Positions 5,231-6,247 of a DNA stretch of 6,247 nt are shown here, one piece after another; position 1 is the first letter of the stretch; each line of letters starts with the position of its first letter. The position numbers were made by a program, and so were the translations under genes. The notes under the pieces are model-generated. The model searched no databases. It had not been told where the DNA came from and saw nothing but the letters and a program-made list of their open reading frames with translations. Source of the stretch: Caulobacteraceae bacterium (GTDB taxonomy: Bacteria; Pseudomonadota; Alphaproteobacteria; Caulobacterales; Caulobacteraceae); the NCBI GenBank assembly GCA_028291305.1, contig JAQGII010000511.1, forward strand, positions 1-6,247. Reading direction: 5' to 3'.

Positions 5231-6247
5231 CACGTCATCGCCTGTGCGCGACCCTTCCACAGGCCGCCCTTGCCGCGCCACATCTGCACCGCCGACTGCA
5301 CGGTGAACACCGTATAGGCCGCGCCGATGGCCGGCAGGGCGAAACCCCAGAAGGGCGACACCTTGTAGAAGCGCAGCATGGGCTGGAACGACAGCGCCAT
5401 CAAAAGGTAGGTGATCCACCCCAACACGAACAGCGGCGGTCCTGAAAACAGAATCGCCGCCACCGGCGCGATGTAGACCAGCAGCATGCCCAGCACCACG
5501 CCCGCCAGCTTGACCGGCGAATAGTCCAGCTGGGCGTAGGCCGAGCGCGACACCATCCGGCCGACCTCGGCCACCGTCTCGTAGGGGCGCAGGGACCTGG
5601 CGCGGTGGGTGAGGCCCAGCCAGATCGGGCCCTTGGCCTTCATCAGCGCGCCCAGGGCGCAGTCGTCGATCAGGGCCTTGCGGATGGCGGCGATGCCGCC
5701 GGCCTCGGCCAGGGCGTCGCGGCGGGCCAGCATGCAGCCCCCCGCCGCGGCGGCGGTCCGGCCCCGGCCGTTCACCCGCGCGAACGGGTAGACCATCTGG
5801 AAGAAGAAGACGAAGGCCGGGATCAGGAACTGCTCGGGATAGGTGGCGCAATGCAGCCGCGCCATCAGCGACACCAGCACCTTGCCGCCCGCCTCCGCCC
5901 GCGACACCAGGGCGCGCAGGTTGTCCGGCGCATGGCCGATGTCGGCGTCGGTGAGCAGCAGGTACCTGGGCTTGCCGGCCTCGGCGCGCAGCACGCCCTG
6001 GTGCACGGCCCACAGCTTGCCGGTCCAGCCCGCCGCCAGCGGCTCGCCGGCGACGACCTGCAGCCGGTCCGCGCGGCCCAGCCGGTCGGCCTCGGCGCGG
6101 GCGGCGTCGGCGGTGCCGTCGCTGGAATTGTCGTCCACCAGGATCACGCGGAACTCGCCCGGATAGTCCTGGGCCAGCAGCGAGCCGATCGAGCGGGCGA
6201 TGACGTCGGCCTCGTCGCGGGCCGGGACGACGGCGGTCACCGAGGGC
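5230..6247 (-). CDS. hpnB: Hopanoid-associated glycosyltransferase HpnB (N-terminus beyond right edge)
   Basis: This is the C-terminal 338 residues of HpnB, a family-2 glycosyltransferase consistently found in hopanoid clusters; its exact substrate is not settled. The fold begins at once with VTAVVPARDEADVIARSI, then VDDNSSDGTADAA (visible residues 37-49), GWTGKLWAVHQG (73-84), the metal-binding DxD-like LLTDADIGHA (97-106), GGCMLARRDAL (169-179) and LIDDCALG (192-199). Three hydrophobic spans, at about 246-268, 271-290 and 300-320, anchor the C-terminus in the membrane. Full-length family members are around 380-390 residues, so about 45 residues, usually with another membrane segment, should lie past the edge. 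The true start and any operon promoter are also outside. It is the first visible gene of the hpnB-C-D-E unit. Confidence 0.93.
   Translation of the reverse strand, partial: PSVTAVVPARDEADVIARSIGSLLAQDYPGEFRVILVDDNSSDGTADAARAEADRLGRADRLQVVAGEPLAAGWTGKLWAVHQGVLRAEAGKPRYLLLTDADIGHAPDNLRALVSRAEAGGKVLVSLMARLHCATYPEQFLIPAFVFFFQMVYPFARVNGRGRTAAAAGGCMLARRDALAEAGGIAAIRKALIDDCALGALMKAKGPIWLGLTHRARSLRPYETVAEVGRMVSRSAYAQLDYSPVKLAGVVLGMLLVYIAPVAAILFSGPPLFVLGWITYLLMALSFQPMLRFYKVSPFWGFALPAIGAAYTVFTVQSAVQMWRGKGGLWKGRAQAMT

Noticed and set aside
5201..6013. 270-codon minus-strand frame within hpnB
   Set aside because: It is an out-of-frame shadow of hpnB. Only its last nine codons, lying between hpnB and hpnC, are of interest and are reported separately.

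Overview
The window is chromosomal DNA from a high-GC bacterium, most likely an alphaproteobacterium. Caulobacteraceae is plausible, but this is an impression from codon use, gene order and intergenic repeats, not a demonstrated assignment. It carries a squalene/hopanoid biosynthesis cluster read from right to left on the minus strand: hpnB (partial, cut by the right edge), hpnC, hpnD, hpnE and, after a gap of about 1.37 kb, the first 287 codons of shc (cut by the left edge).

Right part (2234-6247): hpnB-hpnC-hpnD-hpnE form one tight transcription unit. HpnD condenses two farnesyl diphosphates to presqualene diphosphate, HpnC converts this to hydroxysqualene, and HpnE reduces it to squalene. 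Squalene is the substrate of squalene-hopene cyclase (shc), which makes the hopanoid skeleton. HpnB is a membrane-bound family-2 glycosyltransferase of unsettled role. Consecutive genes overlap or nearly touch. hpnC/hpnD and hpnD/hpnE share four bases (TTGA and GTGA), so hpnD and hpnE appear to use TTG and GTG starts. A 9-codon mini-ORF bridges hpnB and hpnC with the same kind of stop-start overlap.

Middle part (863-2233): in many alphaproteobacteria shc directly follows hpnE. Here the two are separated by a mosaic that looks inserted. It holds a 79-codon two-helix membrane protein gene on the minus strand with a very good ribosome-binding site (1820-2059). It also holds an AT-rich plus-strand gene for a two-helix membrane protein with a C-terminal zinc-ribbon-like cysteine set (1196-1492), a possible gene remnant (1561-1779), and short palindromic repeat-like sequences (about 872-1070 and 2103-2159). 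Because the zinc-ribbon gene points against the hpn direction, shc probably needs its own promoter, and repeat-like DNA lies only about 10 bases from its start codon.

Left part (1-862): the N-terminal 43% or so of squalene-hopene cyclase. The catalytic DxDD region lies outside the window.

No RNA genes, CRISPR arrays or recognisable transposase genes were seen. The core pathway is well known. The less ordinary material is the interruption between hpnE and shc, the unrecognised small membrane proteins inside it, and the stop-start relay in the operon.
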